This document shows, in pieces, positions 50,983-60,710 of a DNA stretch of 64,000 nt. Numbering within the stretch: position 1 is the stretch's first letter; every line of letters starts with the position of its first letter. The position numbers were made by a program, and so were the translations under genes. The stretch comes from Ancylothrix sp. D3o (GTDB lineage: Bacteria > Cyanobacteriota > Cyanobacteriia > Cyanobacteriales > Oscillatoriaceae), in assembly GCF_025370775.1 (NCBI RefSeq), contig NZ_JAMXEX010000014.1:1-64000 (forward strand), written 5' to 3'. The notes under the pieces were generated by a model. That model was not told the origin of the DNA. It was given only the letters and a program-made list of their open reading frames with translations, and did not search any database.

Positions 50983-53900
50983 ATGACAGTTTACTCTTCC
51001 CAAAAACCCACCACCGAAACCTCCGCCACCACAAACTTTACCGAAGAAGAAGTATTTGTATTCCCCACATCCTTTGCCCAGCAAAGACTATGGTTTATCG
51101 ATAAATTTGAACCTGGTAATCCTTTTTATAACCTACCAGCAGCTTTATTGTTAAAAGGCCGGTTAAATGTGCCGGTGCTAGAGCAAAGTTTTAAAGAAAT
51201 TATTCGCCGGCACGAAATTTTGCGGACGACATTTGCAACTGCGGAAGGACAGCCGGTGCAGGTAGTACGGCAAAACTTTAATTTCCGGTTACAGGTTTTA
51301 GACTTGCAACAATTACCAGAAAATCAACGAGAAGGGGAAGTTAAAAAACTAGCAACAGAAGAAGCTAAAAAGCCCTTTGATTTAACAAAAGGTGAGCTTT
51401 TAAGAGCTACAGTCCTTCACTTAAATTCTCAAGAATACGTCCTATTACTTACCCTGCATCATATTATTTTTGATGGGTGGTCAATTGGTGTTTTTCTGAA
51501 AGAATTAGCAGCCCTTTATGAAGCATTTTTGAATGGTAAAAAATCCCCACTTCCTCAACTTGCTATACAATACGCGGATTTTGCAATTTGGCAGCGGGAA
51601 TGGCTTTCGGGCGAACGCTTGGAAACTCAACTTAACTACTGGAAAAAGCAGCTTAGTGGCGCACCTCCTTTGCTAGAATTGCCAGCCGACCGGCACCGGC
51701 CTGCTGTGCAAACTTATCGCGGTGCAAAAGAATCTTTTTTGATTCCAAAAACGCTGACTAAAGCACTGAGAAATATCAGCCGGCAAGAAAATGTCACGCT
51801 GTTTATGACGCTGTTAGCAGCCTTTAAAACCCTGCTTTATCGCTATACAGGACAGTCTGATATCTGCGTTGGTTCTCCTATTGCTAACCGCAACCGGCCA
51901 GAAATTCAAGGGTTAATCGGCTTTTTTGTCAATACCTTAGTATTGCGAACAAATTTGTCAGAAAGTCTCTCATTTAAGCAGTTACTCGTTCGCATTCGAG
52001 AGATAACTTTAGCAGCGTATAATTACCAAGATTTGCCTTTTGAGAAACTGGTTGAAGAATTACAACCAGAGCGAAATTTGAGCTATAATCCGCTGTTTCA
52101 GGTGGCTTTTGTGTTGCAAGATGCGCCGGTTGCTGCTGAGTCTTTGCCTGGGTTAAATATCTCGATTTTAGATGTAGAAAATCAGACTTCAAAAGTAGAT
52201 TTAACGCTGCATTTAGAAGAAAATGGGGAAGAAATTAACGGCCATTTTGAATACAGCACCGATTTATTTGATGCAGCTACTATTAACCGGATGACGGGGC
52301 ATTTTCTGACGTTGCTGGAAGGGATAACGGCTAACCCAGATCGAGCAATTGAAGAGTTGCCAATCTTGGGAGAAAAAGAGCAGTATCAGTTGTTGGTTGA
52401 GTGGAATAAAACCGACAGCGACTATAGCAGTGAGCGTTGTATTCATCAATTATTTGAAGCACAGGTAAACCAAACTCCTGATGCGGTGGCGGTGACGTTT
52501 GAAAACCAAAAAATCACTTACGGCGAACTGAACGAGAAAGCCAATCAACTCGCACATTACCTAAAAGAAATTGGCGTAAAATCTGAAGCTTTGGTGGGTA
52601 TTTGTGTTGAGCGTTCATTGCATACAATTATTGCGATTATTGGGGTTTTAAAAGCCGGTGGTGCTTACGTTCCACTTGATCCAGCTAACCCCCAGGAACG
52701 CCTTAGTTTTATCCTCAAAGACACACAGTTAAAGGTGTTGCTGACTGAAGAAAAGTTGTTGCCAAACTTACCTGAATGCAACGCTAAATTTGTTTGCCTT
52801 GATGCAGATTTTTCTCAATACAGTAAAGAAAATCTTGATAGCGAAATCTCTGCCGAAAATCTTGCCTATATTATTTATACTTCTGGTTCCACCGGCACCC
52901 CCAAAGGCGTTTTAATTCCTCACTCAAACGTTGTTCGTTTGTTTGCTGCTACCCAGTCAAATTACAACTTCAATCAGCAGGATGTGTGGACACTGTTTCA
53001 CTCTTATGCTTTTGACTTTTCCGTATGGGAAATTTGGGGTGCTTTGCTATACGGTGGACGATTGGTAATTGTGCCTTATTCTGTCAGCCGAACCCCTGAA
53101 GATTTTTATAAATTGTTATGCGAAGAACGAGTTACTGTTCTTAATCAAACACCTTCGGCATTTTATCAGTTAATCAAGGCGGAAGAATCGCTAGGAATTT
53201 CTCAAGATTTGAGTTTGCGGTTAGTGATTTTTGGGGGAGAAGCTTTAGACTTAAAAGCTTTAAATCCTTGGTTCAACCGGCATGGCGATCAGCAACCACA
53301 ACTTGTCAATATGTACGGCATTACAGAAACAACTGTTCATGTCACTTATCGACCGCTGACTATGGCTGATTTAAGTAAAAATGCGAGTGTTATTGGTCGT
53401 CCAATTGCTGATTTACAAGTGTATTTACTTGATCAAAACCGGCAGCCGGTTCCTATCGGTATTCCGGGTGAAATTTACGTTGGGGGTGCCGGTGTTGCAC
53501 GGGGATATCTCAATCGGGCCGAATTAACAAATGAGCGGTTTATTGCCAATTGTTTTAATAACAATTCCAGCGCTAAACTGTACAAGTCGGGAGACTTAGC
53601 TCGTTATTTACCAAATGGCGATTTAGAATATTTGGGAAGAATAGATAACCAAGTAAAAATACGCGGTTTTCGCATTGAATTAGGAGAAATTGAAGCCGCA
53701 TTAGGAGAGCATCCAGATGTCGCGCAGGCTGTGGTTATAGTGCGGGAAGATGTACCGGGTGAAAAACGTTTAGTTGCTTATATTGTTTCTAATTCAACAC
53801 AGTGGGGCGTGGCAGGACGTGCGCCTAAAAACGGCGAGTTAATTAGCAAGCTGCGCTGCTTTTTGAAAGAAAAATTACCAGAATACATGGTGCCGCCTGC

Positions 53901-55677
53901 CTTCGTTTTGCTAGAGGCTTTGCCTTTAACTAATAATGGCAAAATTGACCGCCAAGCTTTGCCGAAACCGGAAAGAGATCGCGGGCAAATTTCTGAAAAA
54001 TTTGTCAAACCCAGCACGCCGGTTGAGCAAATCCTCGCTGAAATTTGGGCGCAGGTTCTAGGTTTAGAACAAGTTGGCGTTGAGGATAATTTCTTTGAAT
54101 TGGGCGGCGATTCTATCCTCAGTATTCAAGTGATTTCTAAAGCAAATCAAGTCGGGTTAAAACTTACACCCAAACAACTGTTTCAACATCAAACAATTGC
54201 CCAATTAGCCACCGTAGCAGATGCGGATCAGGTAAACAAAACTGAACCAGAATTAATCACCGGCACAGTTCCTTTGACACCGATTCAACATTGGTTTTTT
54301 GAGCAAAATCTTTTAGATCCGCATCACTGGAATCAGGCTGTGCTTTTAGAATTGCGCCAACCTCTTGAGCCTCTATTAATTGAGCGGACTTTGCAAGAAT
54401 TGCTGAAACACCACGACGCACTACGTTTGCGTTTTGAGCGAGGCGAATTTGGCTGGCAACAAGAGATTATTAATCCAGAAAAAAATGTGCCGTTTAGCCG
54501 CGTTAATTTGTCTTTGCTGCCTCCAGAAGAGCAAGAAATGGCTTTTCAAACCAGCGCTTCCCAATTGCAAGCTAGTTTGAATTTGTCAGAGGGTGCGGTG
54601 CTTCGTGCTGCCTTATTTGATTTTGGTGAACGCCGATTAAATCGTCTGTTATTGGTGATTCATCATTTAGCTGTTGATGCTGTTTCCTGGCGAATTTTGA
54701 TTGAAGATTTCCAAATAATTTATGAGCAAATTAGCCGTAATGAAACGGTTACTTTATCACCCAAAACAACCTCCTTTAAAACTTGGGCGGAACGCTTGCA
54801 AAAGTGGGGAAAATCCGAGGAATTACAGGAAGAGTTAAATTACTGGCTGGCTTTGTCTGATAAGCAAGTTTCTCGTTTGCCGATAGATTCCCACAAAGCT
54901 AATTTAGTGGTTTCTGAAAAGACAGCATCAGTTTCTTTGAGTGTTGAAGAAACCAAAGCGCTTTTGCAAGAAGTACCGGCTGCTTACCGCACTCAAATTA
55001 ATGATGTATTGCTGACTGCTTTAGCTCAAGTTTTTGGCCGGTGGACGGGTAGCAATTGTCTGTTACTTGACTTAGAAGGACACGGAAGGGAAGATATTTT
55101 TGAAGATGTCAATCTATCGCGTACAATAGGCTGGTTTACCTCAGTTTTTCCTCTGCTGATAAATTTAGTAAAACCTGCTGATTTAGGAACTGCGCTTAAA
55201 TCAGTGAAAGAGCAGTTACGCAGTGTACCAAATCGCGGTATCGGTTTTGGTGTTTTAAAATATTTGAGCGGAGAAATTGGGGAAAAATTAAACAATTTGC
55301 CGCAATCTGAGGTATGCTTTAATTATCTTGGACAGTTTGACCAAGTGTTGCCAGAATCTTCTTTATTAATGTTATCCTCAGAGCCAAGTGGGCCGATTCG
55401 CAGCCCGCAGGGAAATCGCCGTTATTTAATCGAAATTAATGCGTTTATTGTCGGCGGAAAACTACAAATAGATTGGACGTACAGCGAAAATATCCACCGT
55501 CAAGAAACGATTGAAAGTTTAGCGGTGGAATTTATAAAAGCCCTGCGATTAATAATTCAATACTGTCAGTCTTCGGACGCTGCCGGCTTTACTCCTTCTG
55601 ACTTTGCTGAGTTTAAGTGGAGCCGGTGGGAGCAAGACGATTTAGATAATATTGCTGCAATTTTAGGAGAGATGTAA
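50983..55677 (+). CDS. NRPS module C-A(Thr)-PCP-E
   Basis: 1,564 residues. Condensation domain (about 25-460, HHIIFDGWS about 160). Adenylation domain (about 480-1000) with YTSGSTGTPKGV and AFDFSVWEIWG. Lining residues read D-F-W-N-I-G-M-V-H (with the invariant Lys), the textbook threonine code. PCP with ELGGDSILSIQ (about 1039). Epimerisation domain (about 1110-1550) with HHLAVDAVSWR (about 1228) and VCFNYLGQFD (about 1445). It should therefore add D-Thr or D-allo-Thr to the acyl chain. The stop TAA shares its last A with the start ATG of the next gene, so translation is coupled. Confidence 0.95.
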   Translation: MTVYSSQKPTTETSATTNFTEEEVFVFPTSFAQQRLWFIDKFEPGNPFYNLPAALLLKGRLNVPVLEQSFKEIIRRHEILRTTFATAEGQPVQVVRQNFNFRLQVLDLQQLPENQREGEVKKLATEEAKKPFDLTKGELLRATVLHLNSQEYVLLLTLHHIIFDGWSIGVFLKELAALYEAFLNGKKSPLPQLAIQYADFAIWQREWLSGERLETQLNYWKKQLSGAPPLLELPADRHRPAVQTYRGAKESFLIPKTLTKALRNISRQENVTLFMTLLAAFKTLLYRYTGQSDICVGSPIANRNRPEIQGLIGFFVNTLVLRTNLSESLSFKQLLVRIREITLAAYNYQDLPFEKLVEELQPERNLSYNPLFQVAFVLQDAPVAAESLPGLNISILDVENQTSKVDLTLHLEENGEEINGHFEYSTDLFDAATINRMTGHFLTLLEGITANPDRAIEELPILGEKEQYQLLVEWNKTDSDYSSERCIHQLFEAQVNQTPDAVAVTFENQKITYGELNEKANQLAHYLKEIGVKSEALVGICVERSLHTIIAIIGVLKAGGAYVPLDPANPQERLSFILKDTQLKVLLTEEKLLPNLPECNAKFVCLDADFSQYSKENLDSEISAENLAYIIYTSGSTGTPKGVLIPHSNVVRLFAATQSNYNFNQQDVWTLFHSYAFDFSVWEIWGALLYGGRLVIVPYSVSRTPEDFYKLLCEERVTVLNQTPSAFYQLIKAEESLGISQDLSLRLVIFGGEALDLKALNPWFNRHGDQQPQLVNMYGITETTVHVTYRPLTMADLSKNASVIGRPIADLQVYLLDQNRQPVPIGIPGEIYVGGAGVARGYLNRAELTNERFIANCFNNNSSAKLYKSGDLARYLPNGDLEYLGRIDNQVKIRGFRIELGEIEAALGEHPDVAQAVVIVREDVPGEKRLVAYIVSNSTQWGVAGRAPKNGELISKLRCFLKEKLPEYMVPPAFVLLEALPLTNNGKIDRQALPKPERDRGQISEKFVKPSTPVEQILAEIWAQVLGLEQVGVEDNFFELGGDSILSIQVISKANQVGLKLTPKQLFQHQTIAQLATVADADQVNKTEPELITGTVPLTPIQHWFFEQNLLDPHHWNQAVLLELRQPLEPLLIERTLQELLKHHDALRLRFERGEFGWQQEIINPEKNVPFSRVNLSLLPPEEQEMAFQTSASQLQASLNLSEGAVLRAALFDFGERRLNRLLLVIHHLAVDAVSWRILIEDFQIIYEQISRNETVTLSPKTTSFKTWAERLQKWGKSEELQEELNYWLALSDKQVSRLPIDSHKANLVVSEKTASVSLSVEETKALLQEVPAAYRTQINDVLLTALAQVFGRWTGSNCLLLDLEGHGREDIFEDVNLSRTIGWFTSVFPLLINLVKPADLGTALKSVKEQLRSVPNRGIGFGVLKYLSGEIGEKLNNLPQSEVCFNYLGQFDQVLPESSLLMLSSEPSGPIRSPQGNRRYLIEINAFIVGGKLQIDWTYSENIHRQETIESLAVEFIKALRLIIQYCQSSDAAGFTPSDFAEFKWSRWEQDDLDNIAAILGEM

Positions 55678-58600
55678 TGAATATGCTCAAAGGCAATATC
55701 GAAGATTTTTATCCCTTATCTCCCGCACAGCAGGGCATTCTCTTTCATGCCCTTTACCAGCCAAAATCGGCGGTATATTTTGGGCAATTGATGTGTGTCT
55801 TGCGTGGCTCTCTTAATGTTTCAGCGTTTAAAAAAAGTTGGCAAAAAGTTGTAGACCGGCACCCCATTTTGCGGACTTCTTTTGTCTGGGAGAATTTGAA
55901 AGAGCCGGTGCAAGCTGTCCGCAAACAAGCAGAAATTTCTTGTCAGCAAATGGACTGGCGCTTTCTTTCTGATACCCAACAAAAACAGCAGCTAGAAACT
56001 TTCTTGCAAGCTGATCGAGAGCAGGGTTTTGAGCTAAAATCTGCTCCCCTAATTCGCATTGCTTTGGCGCAGTTACATGAAGATGCTTTTCAGTTTATTT
56101 TAAGCCACCATCACTTAGTTTTAGATGGGTGGTCACTTTCTATCGTTCTGGATGAAGTTTTTTCCTTTTATCAAGCCTTTTGTCAGGGTGAGGAATTGCA
56201 ACTAAAACGTCCTCGTCCTTATCGAGATTACATCGCATGGTTGCACCAGCAAGATTTATCTGCGGCTGAGTTATTTTGGCGCTGCACTCTTAAAAATTTT
56301 GCGGCTCCAACTTCGCTGAGCCGGGGTAATTTTGTCGGAGAGAATAAGTTAGAAATCAACGGTGAAAAGCAGGTTAAATTTTCTGCAAAAACCACCGCTG
56401 CATTGCAATCTTTGGCTCGTCAACATCAGTTTACTCTAAATACTCTTGTTCAAGCAGCTTGGGCTTTACTTTTGAGCCGGTATAGTGGCGAAGAAGATGT
56501 GGTTTTTGGGGCAGTTGTTTCTGGGAGAACACCTGATTTAGCCGGTGCTGAATCTGTGGTTGGGTTGTTTGTAAATACTCTGCCGGTGCGTGTCAAAATT
56601 AGCCCAAAAAATTCTCTTTTATCTTGTTTAAAACAAATTCAGGCTCAACAATTTGAGGCGCGACAGTACGAATACAGCCCCCTTGTAGAGGTGCAGCGGT
56701 GGAGCGAAATTCCCCGTAATTTGCCTTTATTTGAGAGCCTTTTTGTTTTTGAAAATTATCCTTTTGATGATGCGTTGCAGGAGGGAGTTCATAACTTAAA
56801 AATCCAAAATATTCGCTCTTTAGAAACAACGAATTATCCTCTGACGCTGATCGCAGTGCCAGGGGAAGAATTGACAATCAAAATTATTTTTGATGGCAAT
56901 TGCTTTGAAGAAAATACGATTGTGCGGATGCTGGGACACCTGCAAACTTTACTTGAGGGAATGGCTGCTAATCCCCACGCTAAACTATCAGAATTACCCC
57001 TATTGAGCGCTGCTGAAAAGCAACAAATGCTCGTAGATTGGAATAATACCGAAGCTGAATATCCCCACAATTCCTTAATTCAGCAATTATTTGAAGCGCA
57101 GGTAGAAAGAACTGCGGATGCAGTGGCGGCAATTTGCGAAAATCAACAATTGACTTACCGCGAGTTGAATGCTAAAGCCAATCAAATAGCGCATTATCTG
57201 CAATCTCTAGGGGTAAAAAAAGCAACTTTAGTAGGCATTTGTTTAGAGCGTTCTCTGGAAATGGTAGCGGCAATTTTGGGTATTCTTAAAGCCGGTGCTG
57301 CTTATGTTCCTCTCGATCCTGCCTATCCCCAACAACGTCTTGCTTTTATGTTGGCAGATGCAAAAGTTTCTGTGCTTTTGACTGAGAAAAAGCTCCTAGA
57401 AATTCTCCCCGAACATAACGCCAAAATTGTATTTATAGATGCTGATAAAGAAGAGATTGCCCAACAAAGTGATGAGAATCCTGCCGTTAAAGAGGGGTTT
57501 GATAACTTAGCTTATCTCCTCTATACTTCTGGCTCCACCGGCACCCCCAAAGGCGTACTAGGCACTCACCGAGGTGTAATTAATCGCTGTTTTTGGAACC
57601 CCTACCCCTTTACTGAGGGAGAAATTTGCTGTCAAAAAACCTCCTTAAATTTTGTTGATTCTGTCTGGGAAATTTTTGCTCCTTTGCTGCATGGTTTGGC
57701 AACTGTTATTATTCCCAATCAAGCAGTTAAAGATATTAACCAATTCGTGGAAATTTTAGCAAAGCAAAATGTAACGCGGTTGGTGTTGGTTCCTTCTTTG
57801 TTGCGGGTTATCTTAGATTCTTTCCCCAATTTAGACCGACTTTTACCTAACTTAAAATATTGGGTTTGTAGCGGAGAAACTTTGCCAATGGAACTCTGCC
57901 AGCAGTTTCGTGAACGCCTACACCAACGGGTATTAATCAACCTTTATGGCTCCTCAGAAGTTGCTGCTGATGTGACGTGGTATGATGCAACTCAGGGTGA
58001 TTTGTTGAAAAAAGTTCCCATTGGTCGGCCAATTTCTAATACACAAATTTACCTGCTTGATCGCAACTTACAACCAGTTCCGATAGGGGTTGCCGGTGAG
58101 ATTTATGTGGGTGGTGATGGATTAGCAAAAGGCTATTTAAACCGGCCCGAATTAACTGCTGAAAAATTCATTCCTAACCCATTTTGGCAGGAAGAATTAG
58201 AGTTTATAGGTAAACCTCATCAAAAAGTTTTGTACAAAACAGGTGATTTAGGTTCTTATCTGCCAGATGGGAATATAGAATTTTTGGGACGTGCTGATCG
58301 TCAGGTAAAAATTCGCGGTTTCCGCATTGAGTTAGGAGAAATAGAGGCCGCACTTTCTCAGCATTGTTCAGTCTCTCAAGCTGTTGTTTTGCTGCAAGAA
58401 AATGCGCCCGATAAACAGCGTTTAGTAGCTTATGTTGTTCCTAATTTTGCAAGCTTGCAGGCGGCGAAACAGTCAGAATTAATTAATGAAGTGCGTTATT
58501 TTCTCAAAGAAAATCTGCCGGAATACATGATACCTTCAGCTTTTGTGGTATTAGATGCACTGCCACTATCGCCCAATGGAAAAATAGACTATTTGGCTTT

Positions 58601-58958
58601 GCCTGAAAAATACGAGAGCCTCTCTGAAGAGAAAGTTTTAATTGAGCCGCAAACACCTACGGAGAAAGAACTAGCGGAGATTTGGAAGGCTGTTTTAGGA
58701 GTAGAAAAAGTGGGAATTCAAGATAGCTTTTTTGATTTGGGTGGTCACTCTCTGATGGCAACTCAATTGATATCAAGAGTGCGATCAAGCTTTGGGGTAG
58801 AGTTGGCGCTGTGCGATTTTTTTGCCGTTCCTACTCTTCAGAATTTGGCTGAACTGATAGAGGATCAAATTCTAGCAAACGCTGATTCTGATCAGATAGA
58901 TCAATTGCTCGATCAGTTAGAAAAAGAGGAGGTGCAAACTGTGGGAAGTGCTGAGTAG
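55677..58958 (+). CDS. NRPS module C-A(beta-Ala)-PCP
   Basis: 1,093 residues. The condensation domain begins DFYPLSPAQQGILFHALYQP, the style that accepts a D-configured donor, with HHHLVLDGWS at about 144. This agrees with the epimerase just upstream. Adenylation domain (about 465-985): lining residues read V-D-W-V-V-S-L-A-D, one conservative change from the beta-alanine code VDWVISLADK. The missing Asp235 fits a beta-amino acid. PCP with DLGGHSLMATQ (about 1019). An acidic C-terminal tail may dock with the next enzyme. The decarboxylase 66 bases downstream could supply beta-alanine. Confidence 0.94.
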   Translation: MNMLKGNIEDFYPLSPAQQGILFHALYQPKSAVYFGQLMCVLRGSLNVSAFKKSWQKVVDRHPILRTSFVWENLKEPVQAVRKQAEISCQQMDWRFLSDTQQKQQLETFLQADREQGFELKSAPLIRIALAQLHEDAFQFILSHHHLVLDGWSLSIVLDEVFSFYQAFCQGEELQLKRPRPYRDYIAWLHQQDLSAAELFWRCTLKNFAAPTSLSRGNFVGENKLEINGEKQVKFSAKTTAALQSLARQHQFTLNTLVQAAWALLLSRYSGEEDVVFGAVVSGRTPDLAGAESVVGLFVNTLPVRVKISPKNSLLSCLKQIQAQQFEARQYEYSPLVEVQRWSEIPRNLPLFESLFVFENYPFDDALQEGVHNLKIQNIRSLETTNYPLTLIAVPGEELTIKIIFDGNCFEENTIVRMLGHLQTLLEGMAANPHAKLSELPLLSAAEKQQMLVDWNNTEAEYPHNSLIQQLFEAQVERTADAVAAICENQQLTYRELNAKANQIAHYLQSLGVKKATLVGICLERSLEMVAAILGILKAGAAYVPLDPAYPQQRLAFMLADAKVSVLLTEKKLLEILPEHNAKIVFIDADKEEIAQQSDENPAVKEGFDNLAYLLYTSGSTGTPKGVLGTHRGVINRCFWNPYPFTEGEICCQKTSLNFVDSVWEIFAPLLHGLATVIIPNQAVKDINQFVEILAKQNVTRLVLVPSLLRVILDSFPNLDRLLPNLKYWVCSGETLPMELCQQFRERLHQRVLINLYGSSEVAADVTWYDATQGDLLKKVPIGRPISNTQIYLLDRNLQPVPIGVAGEIYVGGDGLAKGYLNRPELTAEKFIPNPFWQEELEFIGKPHQKVLYKTGDLGSYLPDGNIEFLGRADRQVKIRGFRIELGEIEAALSQHCSVSQAVVLLQENAPDKQRLVAYVVPNFASLQAAKQSELINEVRYFLKENLPEYMIPSAFVVLDALPLSPNGKIDYLALPEKYESLSEEKVLIEPQTPTEKELAEIWKAVLGVEKVGIQDSFFDLGGHSLMATQLISRVRSSFGVELALCDFFAVPTLQNLAELIEDQILANADSDQIDQLLDQLEKEEVQTVGSAE

Positions 58959-59024
58959 AAAACCCGTATAGGGAAATAGGCGCAAGAATTGAAGAACATA
59001 CCCATTTAAAAGGAAATGACTGTA

Positions 59025-60710
59025 ATGAGTGAAACAATAAAAGTGGTGGATTTGCAAGACAAAGTGCGGCCCTTAGAAGCCTCAGCAAACCGGCTTGAAG
59101 AAGACTTAATGGAGCTATTTAAAGCTGGTGAGCAATCGCTTTTTGCCGAGCGAGAAATGGAAAGACAAATTTCTGCCATTACTCAAGATTTTTTGAAAAC
59201 AAAAACTGCTAGTACAGATGCAGATATAGAATTAATTTTTGATAAATTTAGAAAAAGCCAAATCCCCGATTTTCCTGCGGAGGTTGGTAACTATATAGAT
59301 GATTTAACTGAAACACTTGTTGCCCATTCCATTCACACTTCTTCTCCCCGATATATCGGTCACATGACAAGCGCACTTCCCTATTTTGTGCGTCCAATTG
59401 GCAAACTTTTGACCGCCATGAATCAAAATTCGGTCAAGATGGAAACTGCCAAAACATTAAGCCCCTGTGAGCGCCAAACTTTGGCGATGATGCACCGATT
59501 AATTTACGATTTTTCTGAGGAATTTTACAACCAACATATTCAAAAAAGCGAGAGTACACTTGGTATTATGACCACCGGGGGCACACTTGCTAATGTTTCA
59601 GCATTATGGTGTGCTCGCAACGCTTCTTTAGGGCCAAAAGAAGGCTTTAAAGGCATCGAAAAAGAAGGCTTGCACGCAGCATTAGAGTTTTATGGCTACA
59701 AGGGAGCGGTAATTATTGGCTCTAATTTGATGCACTATTCTTTTGAAAAAGCTGCCGGTTTATTAGGCATAGGAGATAGCAGTTTAATCAAAGTTTCAAC
59801 TGATTGCAATCACGCCATTGATTTACAAGCTTTGCAAAAAACTGTGGCGGAGTGTCTGGCGCGTAATTTGCATATTTTAGCAATTGTTGGAATTGCCGGC
59901 AGTACCGATTCAGGAAGTATCGATCCTCTCCCAGAAATAGCGGAGATCGCGCAGGAAGCAAACGCTCATTTTCATGTTGATGCTGCTTGGGGGGGGCCGG
60001 TGCTTTTTTCTGAACAACACCGGCACAAACTGGCAGGCATTGAGTTGGCAGATTCCGTCACGGTAGATGGACACAAACAAATGTATTTGCCGATGGGAAT
60101 AGGGATGGTTTTATTTCGCAATCCCCAACTCGCAAAAGTCATTGAAAAAAACGCGCCCTACACAGTGCGAAAAGACTCTATTGATTTAGGCAAACGCTCT
60201 CTGGAAGGATCAAGACCGGCTGTGAGTTTATTTTTGCAAGCCGCGTTAAATATCATCGGTCATAAAGGCTATGAATTTTTGATAAATGCGGGGATACAAA
60301 AAACCAAGTATCTTGCTGATTTAATTACGAAAAGCTCAGAATTTGAGTTACTGCTAGAACCGGCAATTAATATTCTTTTATATCGCTATCTTCCCGAACC
60401 ATTTAGGCAAAAAGCCACCCAAAATAAACTGACAAAAGCTGATAATTTTGTCATCAATCAATTTAATGAGCGCCTTCAAGATGCCCAGCGCCGGGCCGGT
60501 CAAACCTTTGTATCGCGGACAACTGTGCAAAATACCTCCTATGGCAAAACCATTCCCATTGTTGCTTTGCGAGTCGTCCTTGCGAACCCTCTCACCACTG
60601 AAGCAGATATCAACGCTGTTTTAAATGACCAGCGAAAAATAGCAGCAAAACTTTCCTTAAATATCGCAAACAACCAACCCTGGGAGGAGGTCAATAATGA
60701 AACCAGATAA
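59025..60710 (+). CDS. PLP-dependent decarboxylase, probable aspartate 1-decarboxylase
   Basis: 561 residues from ATG 59025, ten bases after AGGA; ATG 59016 is too close to that site. Group II PLP decarboxylase: MTTGGTLANVSALW, HFHVDAAWGGPVL (cofactor Asp) and SVTVDGHKQMYLPMG with the Schiff-base Lys. The length and the N-terminal region (SPRYIGHMTSALPYFVRP) recall PanP, which makes beta-alanine from aspartate, but glutamate or diaminobutyrate decarboxylation cannot be excluded by eye. The preceding NRPS appears to activate beta-alanine, which makes aspartate the likely substrate. It overlaps the next gene by 14 bases. Confidence 0.88.
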   Translation: MSETIKVVDLQDKVRPLEASANRLEEDLMELFKAGEQSLFAEREMERQISAITQDFLKTKTASTDADIELIFDKFRKSQIPDFPAEVGNYIDDLTETLVAHSIHTSSPRYIGHMTSALPYFVRPIGKLLTAMNQNSVKMETAKTLSPCERQTLAMMHRLIYDFSEEFYNQHIQKSESTLGIMTTGGTLANVSALWCARNASLGPKEGFKGIEKEGLHAALEFYGYKGAVIIGSNLMHYSFEKAAGLLGIGDSSLIKVSTDCNHAIDLQALQKTVAECLARNLHILAIVGIAGSTDSGSIDPLPEIAEIAQEANAHFHVDAAWGGPVLFSEQHRHKLAGIELADSVTVDGHKQMYLPMGIGMVLFRNPQLAKVIEKNAPYTVRKDSIDLGKRSLEGSRPAVSLFLQAALNIIGHKGYEFLINAGIQKTKYLADLITKSSEFELLLEPAINILLYRYLPEPFRQKATQNKLTKADNFVINQFNERLQDAQRRAGQTFVSRTTVQNTSYGKTIPIVALRVVLANPLTTEADINAVLNDQRKIAAKLSLNIANNQPWEEVNNETR

